Counted from the stretch's first letter, positions 8,949-16,464 are shown. The stretch: 29,782 nucleotides of DNA from GCA-2746795 sp964643965 (GCA_964643965.1 CAZXVH010000065.1:1-29782), one strand, 5' to 3'. A program made the numbers and translations. The notes: generated from the sequence alone by a model not told the origin.

Positions 8949-8994
8949 GGTGGCAAAATGGCAAGGTGACAAAATCTCTTGTTACCCTGCCACC
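8949..8994. terminator. Hairpin between convergent genes
   Basis: GGTGGCA (8949-8955) pairs with TGCCACC (8988-8994), and inside it GGTGACAA (8965-8972) pairs with TTGTTACC (8979-8986) with one G-T wobble. It lies exactly between the stop codons of convergent genes and could serve both, although there is no long U-tract. Confidence 0.45.
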
Positions 8995-8997
8995 TTC

Positions 8998-9348
8998 CTA
9001 ATCCGGGAACCGATAAAAATAGTTGTGGTCTCCCGTCAGGGTTTCCAGGCGGAAATGAACGGCGTGGCCGTCATCGGCCTCAAAGGCGATGGTGAGGCGG
9101 CGACCAATTAAGCGCCCTACCAGCGCCCAATATTCCTGGTTGAAATCGGCGGTCGGCCGTAATTCACCATCCGTATTTTCCTGGCGACCCGCTACCAACT
9201 CGACCAAGCGCACCACGTATTTATCGGCGGCTTTAACAATGCCAATCACCTCGGCGTTAAACACAGCCCGTAGATAATCGCCATCCGGCAGCCGCCAGAC
9301 AAACTGCGCCGGAAAGGTTTCCCCAATGTCATAATGTGCTTCTGGCAT
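8998..9348 (-). CDS. Conserved-looking hypothetical protein, 116 aa
   Basis: Acidic, soluble protein of 116 residues without signal peptide or membrane helix. It is rich in aromatic residues and alternates hydrophobic and polar positions, suggesting a small beta-rich fold; I recognise no family. Codon use matches its neighbours, and the frame stays open between two well-defined hairpins, which supports a real gene. The Shine-Dalgarno is weak (GAGTGAG). It lies downstream of the ABC ATPase on the same strand but beyond that gene's terminator, so it probably needs its own promoter within 9349-9366 or read-through. Confidence 0.6.
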   Translation of the reverse strand: MPEAHYDIGETFPAQFVWRLPDGDYLRAVFNAEVIGIVKAADKYVVRLVELVAGRQENTDGELRPTADFNQEYWALVGRLIGRRLTIAFEADDGHAVHFRLETLTGDHNYFYRFPD

Positions 9349-9366
9349 GGCTACTCACTCAACAAA

Positions 9367-9398
9367 AAAACGGCCGTTTCCTGCGAAACGGCCGTTTT
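9367..9398 (-). terminator. Perfect 14-bp stem terminator made of two ACGGCCGT copies
   Basis: Left arm 9367-9380 and right arm 9385-9398 are perfect complements around a CTGC loop; each arm contains AAACGGCCGTTT. On the minus strand the stem is followed by a run of seven T, the classic form of an intrinsic terminator for the ABC ATPase gene ending at 9423. Confidence 0.85.
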
Positions 9399-9422
9399 CT
9401 AATCACGCTATCACTAACCAGG

Positions 9423-10523
9423 TTAACGAATCGCCTGCTCTGTATTCTTGTCAAAGATGTGCATCTCACCCATATTCATGACCAGACCCAGCTTATCGCC
9501 TATATTGGCATCCAGACGAGTATCAACCGTGGCCACCAGGCTGTTTTTGCCGGTGGTGGCGAACAGATTCAACTCATGACCCAATAATTCCACCACTTCA
9601 ATCGTTATCTCAATGGGCGCCGCCACAATGCCCGGTGGCGCATATTGAGGCACGTGAATATTTTCCGGGCGCATCCCGAATATAATCTCTTTACCGGCAT
9701 GAGCCAGGTACGGCCCTTGCCTTTCAGCAGGGACTTCAACGCGGAAATCACCGGTATCCACAAACAATTTGCCTTCTTCCTGCACCAACGTGCCATTAAA
9801 GAAATTCATGCTGGGGCTGCCAATGAAACCAGCCACAAATATATTGTTGGGGTAATTGTACAGGTTACGCGGAGAATCAATCTGCTGCAAAATACCATCG
9901 GCCAGCACGGCAATGCGGTCCCCCATCGTCATCGCTTCCACCTGATCATGCGTGACGTAAATGAAGGTAGTTCCCAAACGCTTGTGCAGCTTGGTGATTT
10001 CCGCCCGGGCAGAAACACGCAGTTTCGCGTCCAGGTTAGAGAGCGGCTCATCCATCAAGAAGACAGCCGGCTCTCGCACAATGGCGCGGCCTACCGCCAC
10101 CCGTTGGCGCTGACCACCAGACAAAGCCTTCGGCTTCCGATCCAGCAAGTTGCCCAGACCCAAAATATCGGCGGCTTCTTTCACCCGACGGTCAATTTCA
10201 GCTTTTGGCGTCTTGCGCAGCTTTAAGCCAAAGGCCATATTGTCATATACGCTCATGTGCGGGTAAAGGGCATAAGATTGGAACACCATAGCAATGTCCC
10301 GATCTTTCGGGGGCACGTCGTTGACCACCCGATCTCCAATCAGAATTTCGCCTTCGCTGATCTCTTCCAAACCGGCCAGCATCCGCAAAACAGTAGATTT
10401 ACCGCAACCAGAGGGACCGACGAACACGATAAATTCTTTGTCTTCTATTTCCAAATTCAGGTCGGTGATGACGGTGACGTCGCCATAACGCTTGTAGATA
10501 TTTTTATAGGTTACACTTGCCAT
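9423..10523 (-). CDS. ABC transporter ATP-binding protein, MalK/UgpC/MsmX family
   Basis: A 366-residue ATPase. Walker A is GPSGCGKST at residues 36-44, the signature is LSGGQRQRVAVGRAIV near 133, Walker B is VFLMDEPLSNLDAKLR near 155, and the switch His is in YVTHDQVEAMTMGDRIAVL near 190. The C-terminal third is an OB-type TOBE regulatory domain (FGMRPENIH near 278). Length and domain order match MalK/UgpC/MsmX ATPases that drive sugar or glycerol-phosphate importers. No permease or binding-protein gene is adjacent, so it is an orphan ATPase that could serve several importers, as MsmX does in Bacillus. AAAGGAG 6 nt upstream fixes the ATG. A hairpin terminator follows 24 nt after the stop. 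Confidence 0.95.
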   Translation of the reverse strand: MASVTYKNIYKRYGDVTVITDLNLEIEDKEFIVFVGPSGCGKSTVLRMLAGLEEISEGEILIGDRVVNDVPPKDRDIAMVFQSYALYPHMSVYDNMAFGLKLRKTPKAEIDRRVKEAADILGLGNLLDRKPKALSGGQRQRVAVGRAIVREPAVFLMDEPLSNLDAKLRVSARAEITKLHKRLGTTFIYVTHDQVEAMTMGDRIAVLADGILQQIDSPRNLYNYPNNIFVAGFIGSPSMNFFNGTLVQEEGKLFVDTGDFRVEVPAERQGPYLAHAGKEIIFGMRPENIHVPQYAPPGIVAAPIEITIEVVELLGHELNLFATTGKNSLVATVDTRLDANIGDKLGLVMNMGEMHIFDKNTEQAIR

Positions 10524-10858
10524 TTAAATCTCCTTTGGCTGCTGAGTTTTTCTCATGAAAAGGAAGGCACAGCAGATAGTTTGAGGACAGTTTCTTTCCC
10601 TAAAAGTTGAAAAGATTAGGGCAATCTTAGCCATAGCCGGATCATATGTCAACGTATCCCGGCAAGGCGTCTATTTGCGTGGTGTTGACCAATTCGCCAT
10701 TGTTGGCTCCGGCACGGCCGTTTCGGTGGCTCGTCCGGCAATAATGGTGGCGTAAACGGCCGTTACCCGTCACAGATTAAAACCCGCTGTATTTTACGGA
10801 AAAATGGAGAATTGCGGCTATAATCACCCCTCAACTTTTTTAGGAAGAAAAATTGCAC
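10524..10858. other. Divergent intergenic region with candidate -10
   Basis: About 335 bp between the divergent ABC ATPase and the first SGNH lipoprotein. It holds two ACGGCCGT copies (10714 and 10756) and a perfect TATAAT at 10819-10824, 35 bp before the lipoprotein start, without a good -35. No ORF or RNA gene is evident. Confidence 0.4.
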
Positions 10859-11911
10859 ATGCAAAAACTACGGATTTCACTTACATTGCTGATCATTTTG
10901 CTTGTCGCCAGCCTGACGGCATGTGGCAGCGCCCAAACGGACCCGGCAGCCACCCTGGCCACAGCTACCCCCATACTGACCATGCTGGCAGGAGAAACCC
11001 TGCCCACAGAAACGGCCGTTCCCCTGCCCACTGAACCGCCACCACCAACGGCCGTTCTTCCCACCGCCACCAGCCAACCAGACCTACCGCCCACCAACAC
11101 CCCTTTGCCCGCAGCCACCCAATCGCCAACGGCCGTTCCCCCCCACATCAATGGCATCCCCATAGCGCAAATCGTGGTGCTGCCACCGGCCGTGCGCCAA
11201 AACGTGCGCGCCATCTTCGCCAACGGCCAAACACAAGGGCGCAGCGCCACCACTTTCTCCAAACTGGGCGACTCCACCTCCATGAATCCCAACTTTATGG
11301 GCCGCTTCGATGACCCGGCCAACGTCAACCTGGGCGAATTCGCTTATTTACAGCCCACCATCGACCAGTTCAGCGGCCACTTCTCCCGCTATGGCGTCTC
11401 CTCCCGCAACGGCCTGCATTCCTGGTCGGTATTCGACCCGCTCTGGGCTGACAAAGAGTGGTGTGAACCCAACGAAGATGTGCTGAACTGCGAATTCCGC
11501 CTCAACAATCCCAGCATCATCTTTGTGCGCCTCGGCTCTAACGACGCCGGCGCCCCCTCCGGCTACCGCTACAACATGAAACAGGTGGTGGAGACCAGCA
11601 TCGCCAACGGCGTCATCCCCGTCCTCGTCACCAAAGCGGACCGCTTTGAAGGGCCGGACAATATCAACAACAATATCCTGCGTGAACTGGCCGCGGAGTT
11701 TAACGTGCCCCTGCTGGAGTTTGACCTGGTGGCGGAAACGCTGCCCAATCGCGGCCTCATCCCCAACGATGTCCACATGGCCGAACGGGTGGCGCCCCAT
11801 GATTTTCGCCTGGCCGATACCCTGCAAAGCGGCCACGCCGTTCATGATCTCATCGGCTTGATCATGCTGGATGAACTGCGTCAAGAAATGGCACTGGTCA
11901 ATGGCGGCTAA
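10859..11911 (+). CDS. SGNH-type lipoprotein, paralog 1
   Basis: A 350-residue protein. A signal peptide ends in a lipobox (SLTAC, Cys22), so it should be a lipid-anchored extracytoplasmic protein. A Thr/Pro/Ala-rich linker runs to about residue 100, including three ACGGCCGT-encoded TAV segments. The remaining 250 residues contain the SGNH blocks: FSKLGDS (block I Ser), VRLGSND (block III) and PNDVH (block V). Paralogs 2 and 3 have DGIH where this copy has NDVH, so the usual catalytic Asp position holds Asn and activity is doubtful. I prefer the ATG at 10859; a TTG at 10853 is nearer to AGGAAG, so the start is not certain. It heads the acylation locus, separated from the rest by a repeat region and an assembly gap. 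Confidence 0.82.
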   Translation: MQKLRISLTLLIILLVASLTACGSAQTDPAATLATATPILTMLAGETLPTETAVPLPTEPPPPTAVLPTATSQPDLPPTNTPLPAATQSPTAVPPHINGIPIAQIVVLPPAVRQNVRAIFANGQTQGRSATTFSKLGDSTSMNPNFMGRFDDPANVNLGEFAYLQPTIDQFSGHFSRYGVSSRNGLHSWSVFDPLWADKEWCEPNEDVLNCEFRLNNPSIIFVRLGSNDAGAPSGYRYNMKQVVETSIANGVIPVLVTKADRFEGPDNINNNILRELAAEFNVPLLEFDLVAETLPNRGLIPNDVHMAERVAPHDFRLADTLQSGHAVHDLIGLIMLDELRQEMALVNGG

Positions 11912-12206
11912 GCCTGGTGGCTGAAATGGAGCGCCGTCTTCCAGACGGCACAGGCGGACAAGCTGTCGCGGCTAAGCCCGTCGAAGCCTGGTGGCTGAAA
12001 TGGAGCGCCGTCTTCCAGACGGCACAGGCGGACAAGCTNNNNNNNNNNNNNNNNNNNNNNNNNNNNNNNNNNNNNNNNNNNNNNNNNNNNNNNNNNNNNN
12101 NNNNNNNNNNNNNNNNNNNNNNNNNNNNNNNNNNNNNNAAGCCTGGTGGCTGAAATGGAGCGCCGTCTTCCAGACGGCACAGGCGGACAAGCTGTCCGCG
12201 CTCCCA
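11910..12206. repeat. 74-bp tandem repeats with two hairpins, interrupted by gap
   Basis: Copies of a unit starting AAGCCTGGTGGCTGAAATGG begin at 11910, 11984 and 12139; the first spacing is 74 bp. Each carries hairpin A, GCCGTCT/AGACGGC with a 3-nt loop (11933-11949 in copy 1). Copy 3 also has intact hairpin B, GCGGACA/TGTCCGC (12183-12199), degenerate in copy 1. The first unit begins inside the stop codon of the lipoprotein gene. Open frames through it have no coding character. Confidence 0.9.
12039..12138. other. Assembly gap (100 N)
   Basis: Exactly 100 N, the conventional placeholder for a scaffold gap of unknown size. It falls inside the tandem repeat, which explains the assembly break. 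The real number of repeat units is unknown, and whole genes could in principle be missing here. Confidence 0.98.
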
Positions 12207-12222
12207 TTTACGAGGAACAATT

Positions 12223-12591
12223 ATGAAAAAAACAATTCTACTCAGTTTACTACTCATCCTCATTCTGGCGGCTTGTGGCGGCGCAGCCAGCGATCCGGCG
12301 CAGACCGTGGAAAGCTACCTGCAAGCCAAAGCCGAGGGCGACGCCGCCACCATCCAACAGCTTCTTTGCGCAGAGATGGAAGGCGTTTTGGAACGGGAAT
12401 CCCGCGCCTTTGAGAGCGTCAGCGGCGTCCACATTGAAGGCATGGCCTGCACTGATGAAGGGGGTGGCAAAGTAAGCTGCACCGGTAAAATCGTGGCTAC
12501 TTATGGCGCGGAAGATACCGAGTTTCCCCTCACGGCGTACCGTGTCGTCAAAGAAGATGGCGAGTGGAAATGGTGTGGGGAAGCGGGCTAG
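12223..12591 (+). CDS. Small lipoprotein, DUF4878/NTF2-like
   Basis: A 122-residue protein. The signal peptide ends in lipobox LAAC with Cys18. The mature part starts with SDPAQTVESYLQAKAEGDAA, the helical opening typical of small NTF2-like (DUF4878-type) lipoproteins, and contains a pair of cysteines near 68 and 78 that may form a disulfide. GAGG 8 nt before the ATG supports the start. It lies just after the tandem repeat and 92 bp before the DltX-like micro-ORF on the same strand. Its role in the locus is unknown; the family call is by overall pattern only. Confidence 0.72.
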   Translation: MKKTILLSLLLILILAACGGAASDPAQTVESYLQAKAEGDAATIQQLLCAEMEGVLERESRAFESVSGVHIEGMACTDEGGGKVSCTGKIVATYGAEDTEFPLTAYRVVKEDGEWKWCGEAG

Positions 12592-12683
12592 TCTCCTGTC
12601 AACTCTGTTTTGATGGTTATTTATCAGAGGTGTTTACCCCTCAATTTAGCCTTGACAGGGCAGTAACGCCATATTGATGTGCT

Positions 12684-12803
12684 ATGTTACGAAGAATTTT
12701 TAGTAAAGAGAATCTACTGGCGGTGGGGCTGTGTCTCATTATTTTGCTGCTGATCATCATGAGTAGTGACAGTGCGCCGCAGTGGATTTACCAGGGTTTT
12801 TAA
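12684..12803 (+). CDS. DltX-like micro-ORF, 39 aa, single transmembrane helix
   Basis: Thirty-nine codons ending in TAA. The N-terminus MLRRIFSK is basic, followed by one hydrophobic helix (about residues 11-26) and a short outward tail SSDSAPQWIYQGF. By the positive-inside rule the C-terminus faces outside. DltX proteins of dlt operons have this same layout (about 40-50 residues, one helix, C-out) and end in an aromatic-I-Y-x-x-F motif whose Tyr is reported to carry the D-alanyl group between the MBOAT DltB and the SGNH protein DltD. WIYQGF fits that pattern. The stop overlaps the next SGNH gene's ATG as TAATG, implying translational coupling, and an MBOAT gene is in the same locus. No clear Shine-Dalgarno is visible, so expression is the weak point. 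Too short for routine gene calling. Confidence 0.6.
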   Translation: MLRRIFSKENLLAVGLCLIILLLIIMSSDSAPQWIYQGF

Positions 12804-13834
12804 TGAAAATTTTTATACGAACAGGTTTATTTTTTGTATTTATTCTCGTTTTAGCAGCTTGTGGCGCAACCGAAACGGTAGAAACAACACCGGTTATTTC
12901 TGCTACTGATCCACCGGCGACAGAACAGGTAGCCCCAGAAACGGCCGTTCCCCCCGCACAGATTGAGCCGACCATACCCGCCACAGCCACGGCCGTTCCC
13001 GCTACCCCCACCACGATGCCCACCGCCACCCCACCGCCCACCGCAACGGCCGTTCCCTCGCCCACGCCCATTCCCCAAAATCAAATCGTCAACGGCGTCC
13101 CACTCAACCAGTTCCTCATCATGCCGGAAAACGTGCAAGAAAACGTGCGCGATATCTATGCTCGGGGCATCACCCTGGGCCGCAACCCTCACACCTTCTC
13201 CAAAATCGGGGACAGCGTGGTGCTAACCCCCCATTTTCTGGCCCGCTTTGACAGCGACAATTATAACCTGGGCCTTTACGCCGATTTACAGCCCACCATC
13301 GACCAGTTTGCCGGCAGCTTCTCGCGCTACGGCCAGGCCGCCAAAGTAGGTCTCTCCTTCCGCACCTTGTACGAACTGGGCTGGCCCGATGAAGAATACT
13401 GCAAACCGGAAGAAGATGTGGTCGCCTGTGAAATCCGTATGAACAACCCCAGCATTATGCTCATCCGCCTGGGCACCAACGACCAGGTACCGGCGGCCAT
13501 GGAAGCAGATCTGCGTAAATTACTGGGAGACCTCATCGCCCAGGGCATCGTGCCCATCCTCAGCACCAAAAACGACCGCTTCGACGATGAGAAAAACATC
13601 AACAATCAGATCATCCGCGATCTAGCTGCAGAATATGCCGTGCCCTTGTGGGACTTTGACCTGCTGGCAAACCCGCTGCCCTTGCGTGGCCTCAGCGGCG
13701 ACGGGATTCACCTGACCATGCATGACACCAACGATTACACCAATCCAGAAGTGCTGGAACGCGGCTATCCCGTCAATGACTTGACGGCGCTCATGGTGTT
13801 GGATGCCATCCTGAAAACGGTCGCAGAAGAATAA
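12803..13834 (+). CDS. SGNH-type lipoprotein, paralog 2
   Basis: A 343-residue protein with a lipobox VLAAC (Cys20), a Thr/Pro/Ala-rich linker to about residue 90 with three ACGGCCGT-encoded TAVP segments, and an SGNH-type domain. Block I is FSKIGDS, block III IRLGTND, and block V GDGIHLT with the Asp and His of the usual DxxH pair. It should act outside the membrane as an esterase or acyltransferase. The ATG at 12803 overlaps the micro-ORF stop by TAATG; the GTG at 12782 would add seven residues before the basic signal-peptide start and is unlikely. Paralog 3 follows after 5 nt, so the three genes form an operon. Residues 90-340 align throughout with paralogs 1 and 3. Confidence 0.85.
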   Translation: MKIFIRTGLFFVFILVLAACGATETVETTPVISATDPPATEQVAPETAVPPAQIEPTIPATATAVPATPTTMPTATPPPTATAVPSPTPIPQNQIVNGVPLNQFLIMPENVQENVRDIYARGITLGRNPHTFSKIGDSVVLTPHFLARFDSDNYNLGLYADLQPTIDQFAGSFSRYGQAAKVGLSFRTLYELGWPDEEYCKPEEDVVACEIRMNNPSIMLIRLGTNDQVPAAMEADLRKLLGDLIAQGIVPILSTKNDRFDDEKNINNQIIRDLAAEYAVPLWDFDLLANPLPLRGLSGDGIHLTMHDTNDYTNPEVLERGYPVNDLTALMVLDAILKTVAEE

Positions 13835-13839
13835 GCAGC

Positions 13840-14913
13840 ATGGACCATTACCCATCACGCATCACGCCTCTCATTTTGCTGATAACGGCCGTTCTCACCC
13901 TCCTCTTCCTCTCAGCCTGTAACAGCGCCACTCAGCAGGTCTCCGCCGCCATTCACCTTACCAAATATCCACTGCCCACCATCGCCGAAATCGCCACCGT
14001 ACCGCCTACCGCTACCGCCATCCCCACAACCACAGCCACCCCAACCACCTCGCCCACCGCCACAGCATCAGCCACCCCCACGGCGACGCCAACCGAGACC
14101 CCCACCCCCACACCCTCTCCCACCGCCATTCCGCCCGGAGAACTGGTCAACGGGCTGCACGTCGATGAATTCGTCATCCTGCCGCCAGACGTGCAAGCCC
14201 ACATCCTGGAAATCTACGCCCTCGGGCAAAAAAAAGAGCGTCGCCCCAACGCCTTTTCTAAACTGGGCGACAGCGGCGCCGCTTCGCCCGACTTTTTGGT
14301 GCGTTTCGACCAACGCACCTTCGACCTGGCCCAATACGGTTATCTCCAGGAAACAATCGACTACTACCACAAATCATTTCAACGTTTCGGCGCAACCGTC
14401 AAAAATGGATTACACGGAACGGCCGTTTTTGCCCCCGCCCTGTTAAACGAAGAGATATGCGACCCGGAAATCGACGCCAACATGCTCGACTGCGAGTTCC
14501 GCCTGCACAATCCCAGCATCCTGCTCATCGTTCTGGGTACCAATGACAACAGCGACCAGTTCGAGCCGCGCATGGACAAAATCGTCAACTATGCCATGGA
14601 ACGGGGCGTCATCCCCGTCCTCATCACCAAAGCCGACCGCTTTGAAGGACAAGACAACCGCAACAACATTAGCATCCGCTACCTGGCGCAGAAATATCAG
14701 CTTCCTCTCGTTGATTTCGACCGGCTGGCCGACACCCTGCCCGAGCATGGCATAGGGTACGATGGCATTCACCTCACCTGGTATGGCCCCTTCGAGTACG
14801 CCTCGCCAGAACCCTTCGAGCGCGGCTACCCCATGCTCAACCTGGCCACCATCATGATGCTCCACAAACTTCACCACACCATCCAGGCGGAATTCCCTGA
14901 TGAGACAAATTAG
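13840..14913 (+). CDS. SGNH-type lipoprotein, paralog 3
   Basis: A 357-residue protein. The signal peptide has lipobox FLSAC (Cys27). The linker is strongly Thr/Pro rich (TATPTATPTE-type) to about residue 105. The SGNH-type domain has FSKLGDS, LIVLGTND and YDGIHLT, so the Ser, Asn, Asp and His expected for catalysis are all present. It starts 5 nt after paralog 2, without a strong RBS, consistent with translational coupling. It ends 75 bp before the MBOAT gene, with a large inverted repeat between. A role as polymer O-acyltransferase or esterase, working on acyl groups exported by the MBOAT, is inferred from the neighbourhood. Confidence 0.85.
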   Translation: MDHYPSRITPLILLITAVLTLLFLSACNSATQQVSAAIHLTKYPLPTIAEIATVPPTATAIPTTTATPTTSPTATASATPTATPTETPTPTPSPTAIPPGELVNGLHVDEFVILPPDVQAHILEIYALGQKKERRPNAFSKLGDSGAASPDFLVRFDQRTFDLAQYGYLQETIDYYHKSFQRFGATVKNGLHGTAVFAPALLNEEICDPEIDANMLDCEFRLHNPSILLIVLGTNDNSDQFEPRMDKIVNYAMERGVIPVLITKADRFEGQDNRNNISIRYLAQKYQLPLVDFDRLADTLPEHGIGYDGIHLTWYGPFEYASPEPFERGYPMLNLATIMMLHKLHHTIQAEFPDETN

Positions 14914-14934
14914 CTTGTATTTAGCCTTACCACT

Positions 14935-14985
14935 GGGAGCGCGGACAGCCTGTCCGCGCCGGGCGGACAGCCTGTCCGCGCTCCC
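14935..14985. repeat. Nested inverted repeat just before MBOAT start
   Basis: The outer 14 bases GGGAGCGCGGACAG (14935-14948) are the perfect reverse complement of 14972-14985. Inside are two smaller hairpins, each GCGGACA/TGTCCGC-like, so it can fold as one long stem or two short ones. The same GCGGACA/TGTCCGC element ends the 74-bp repeat near 12183, so this is a dispersed palindromic repeat. It ends 3 nt before the MBOAT ATG, where a Shine-Dalgarno would normally sit. Confidence 0.9.
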
Positions 14986-14988
14986 ATC

Positions 14989-16452
14989 ATGACCTTCGAC
15001 CTTAACAGCCTCCTCGTCTTCGCCATTGCCGCCGTGTTGTATGCCGGGCTGCTCTCTGGGCGCTGGCGCGGTTGGGCTTTATTGCTGGGCAGTGCGCTGG
15101 GCGTCTACTGGTTGCAGCCCAATCTCGCGCCGCGTTTTGCCAGCTACGCTCTGCAGACGGGAACCATCGCCATCACCATTCTCATGTGGGCGCTCAGCCG
15201 CCAGCGGGACGACGAAGCCCAACAAGCCACCTGGCGCGAAGACCGGCTGACGCTGTTGGCGCTGCTGCTGGTCGTCTTTGGCGTGGCCCTGCTGCGTTTT
15301 TTGCCCGCCGACTACCGCCCCATCGCCTACCGTCCACCCGCCCCGCTAACGGTGGCCCTGGCTGTCGGACTCATCACTCTCATTTTCCTGGGCATCGCCA
15401 GGCTCTCAGAAAAAGCAGAGCAGCGCAAGACGCTGACGGGCGGCATCCTGTTTGTGGCGGTTATGTTTGTCATTTTGAAGACGCCATGGTTGGCAACGGC
15501 CGTTTCCCAACTCTGGCGCTCCTTCACCAACCAGGACACAGCCCTGGCCAACCCCTCTGATCTGGCCTGGCTCGGCTTCTCCTACGTCGCCTTCCGTCTC
15601 ATCCACACCTTGCGTGACCGGCAAACCGGCATCCTGCCCGTGCTCTCCCTGCGCGAATACGTCACTTACGTCATCTTCGCCCCCGCCTACATCGCCGGCC
15701 CCATCGACCGCGCCGAACGCTTCGTCAAAGATTTCCGCGCCCTGCCGCAGATGGTGGGGCTGGATGCAGCCCGTTTTGGCGAAGGGGGCTACCGCATCGC
15801 CATCGGCCTCTTCAAGAAATTCGTCGTCGCCGATTTGCTGGCGCAAGGCATGTCGCTCACCGTCGCCAATGCGGAGCAGGCCACGTCTACCCTGGCGCTG
15901 TGGCTGCTGCTGTATGGCTACGCCCTGCGCCTCTACTTCGACTTCGCCGGCTACACCGACATCGCCATCGGCCTGGGCCTTCTCTTTGGCATTCGCCTGC
16001 CGGAAAACTTCAAGCGGCCGTATCTGCGTACCAACATCACCGCTTTCTGGCAAAATTGGCACGCCACTTTGAGCAATTGGGCGCGATTCTACGTGTTCAC
16101 GCCGCTCTCCCGCGCCTTGCTGCGGCGCAAACCCCGCCCTTCGCCCACCCTCATCGTCTTCGTGGCGCAAACGGCGACCATGCTCACCATCGGCCTGTGG
16201 CATGGCGTCAGTTGGAACTATTTTGTGTGGGGCTTGTGGCACGGGGCGGCGCTGTTCGCCCATAAGCAGTGGAGCGACCGCACCCGCAAATGGTATCGCG
16301 GCCTGGACGATAAACCCGCCCAAAAACGCGCCTGGACATTGTTGAGCTGGTTCCTGACGTTTAATTTTGTCTGTCTGGGCTGGGTGTGGTTTTTGCTGCC
16401 GCTGGAAACGGCCGTTCCTGTTTTCGGCCGTCTTTTTGGCATTGGCTGGTAA
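14989..16452 (+). CDS. MBOAT O-acyltransferase, AlgI/DltB family
   Basis: A 487-residue membrane protein with about ten or more helices. Typical MBOAT segments are present: YIAGPIDRAERF near residue 238, LRLYFDFAGYTDIAIGLGLL near 308, LPENFKRPYLRTNITAFWQN near 340 and TIGLWHGVSWNYFVWGLWHG near 400-419. His405 and His418 are the invariant-type histidines of AlgI/DltB, which line the tunnel where the acyl donor is used. The protein should move an acyl group from a cytoplasmic donor to an acceptor on the outer face. Upstream lie SGNH lipoproteins and a DltX-like micro-ORF; an anchored SGNH gene follows 12 nt after the stop. The start has no Shine-Dalgarno and sits against an inverted repeat, so initiation may be coupled or structured. 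Confidence 0.93.
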   Translation: MTFDLNSLLVFAIAAVLYAGLLSGRWRGWALLLGSALGVYWLQPNLAPRFASYALQTGTIAITILMWALSRQRDDEAQQATWREDRLTLLALLLVVFGVALLRFLPADYRPIAYRPPAPLTVALAVGLITLIFLGIARLSEKAEQRKTLTGGILFVAVMFVILKTPWLATAVSQLWRSFTNQDTALANPSDLAWLGFSYVAFRLIHTLRDRQTGILPVLSLREYVTYVIFAPAYIAGPIDRAERFVKDFRALPQMVGLDAARFGEGGYRIAIGLFKKFVVADLLAQGMSLTVANAEQATSTLALWLLLYGYALRLYFDFAGYTDIAIGLGLLFGIRLPENFKRPYLRTNITAFWQNWHATLSNWARFYVFTPLSRALLRRKPRPSPTLIVFVAQTATMLTIGLWHGVSWNYFVWGLWHGAALFAHKQWSDRTRKWYRGLDDKPAQKRAWTLLSWFLTFNFVCLGWVWFLLPLETAVPVFGRLFGIGW

Positions 16453-16464
16453 AGGAAATTGTCG

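Noticed and set aside
11910..12206. CRISPR-like array
   Set aside because: Units are 74 bp and directly adjacent with internal hairpins; there are no unique spacers of regular length and no cas genes.
11898..12263. Several overlapping open frames through the repeat/gap region on both strands
   Set aside because: They are translations of the 74-bp repeat and of 100 N; no start with RBS, no domain, and six-frame openness comes from the repeat composition.
12652..12688. TTGACA box upstream of the DltX-like micro-ORF as a promoter
   Set aside because: The -35 hexamer is perfect, but no acceptable -10 occurs 16-18 bp later, and the downstream sequence soon enters the ORF.
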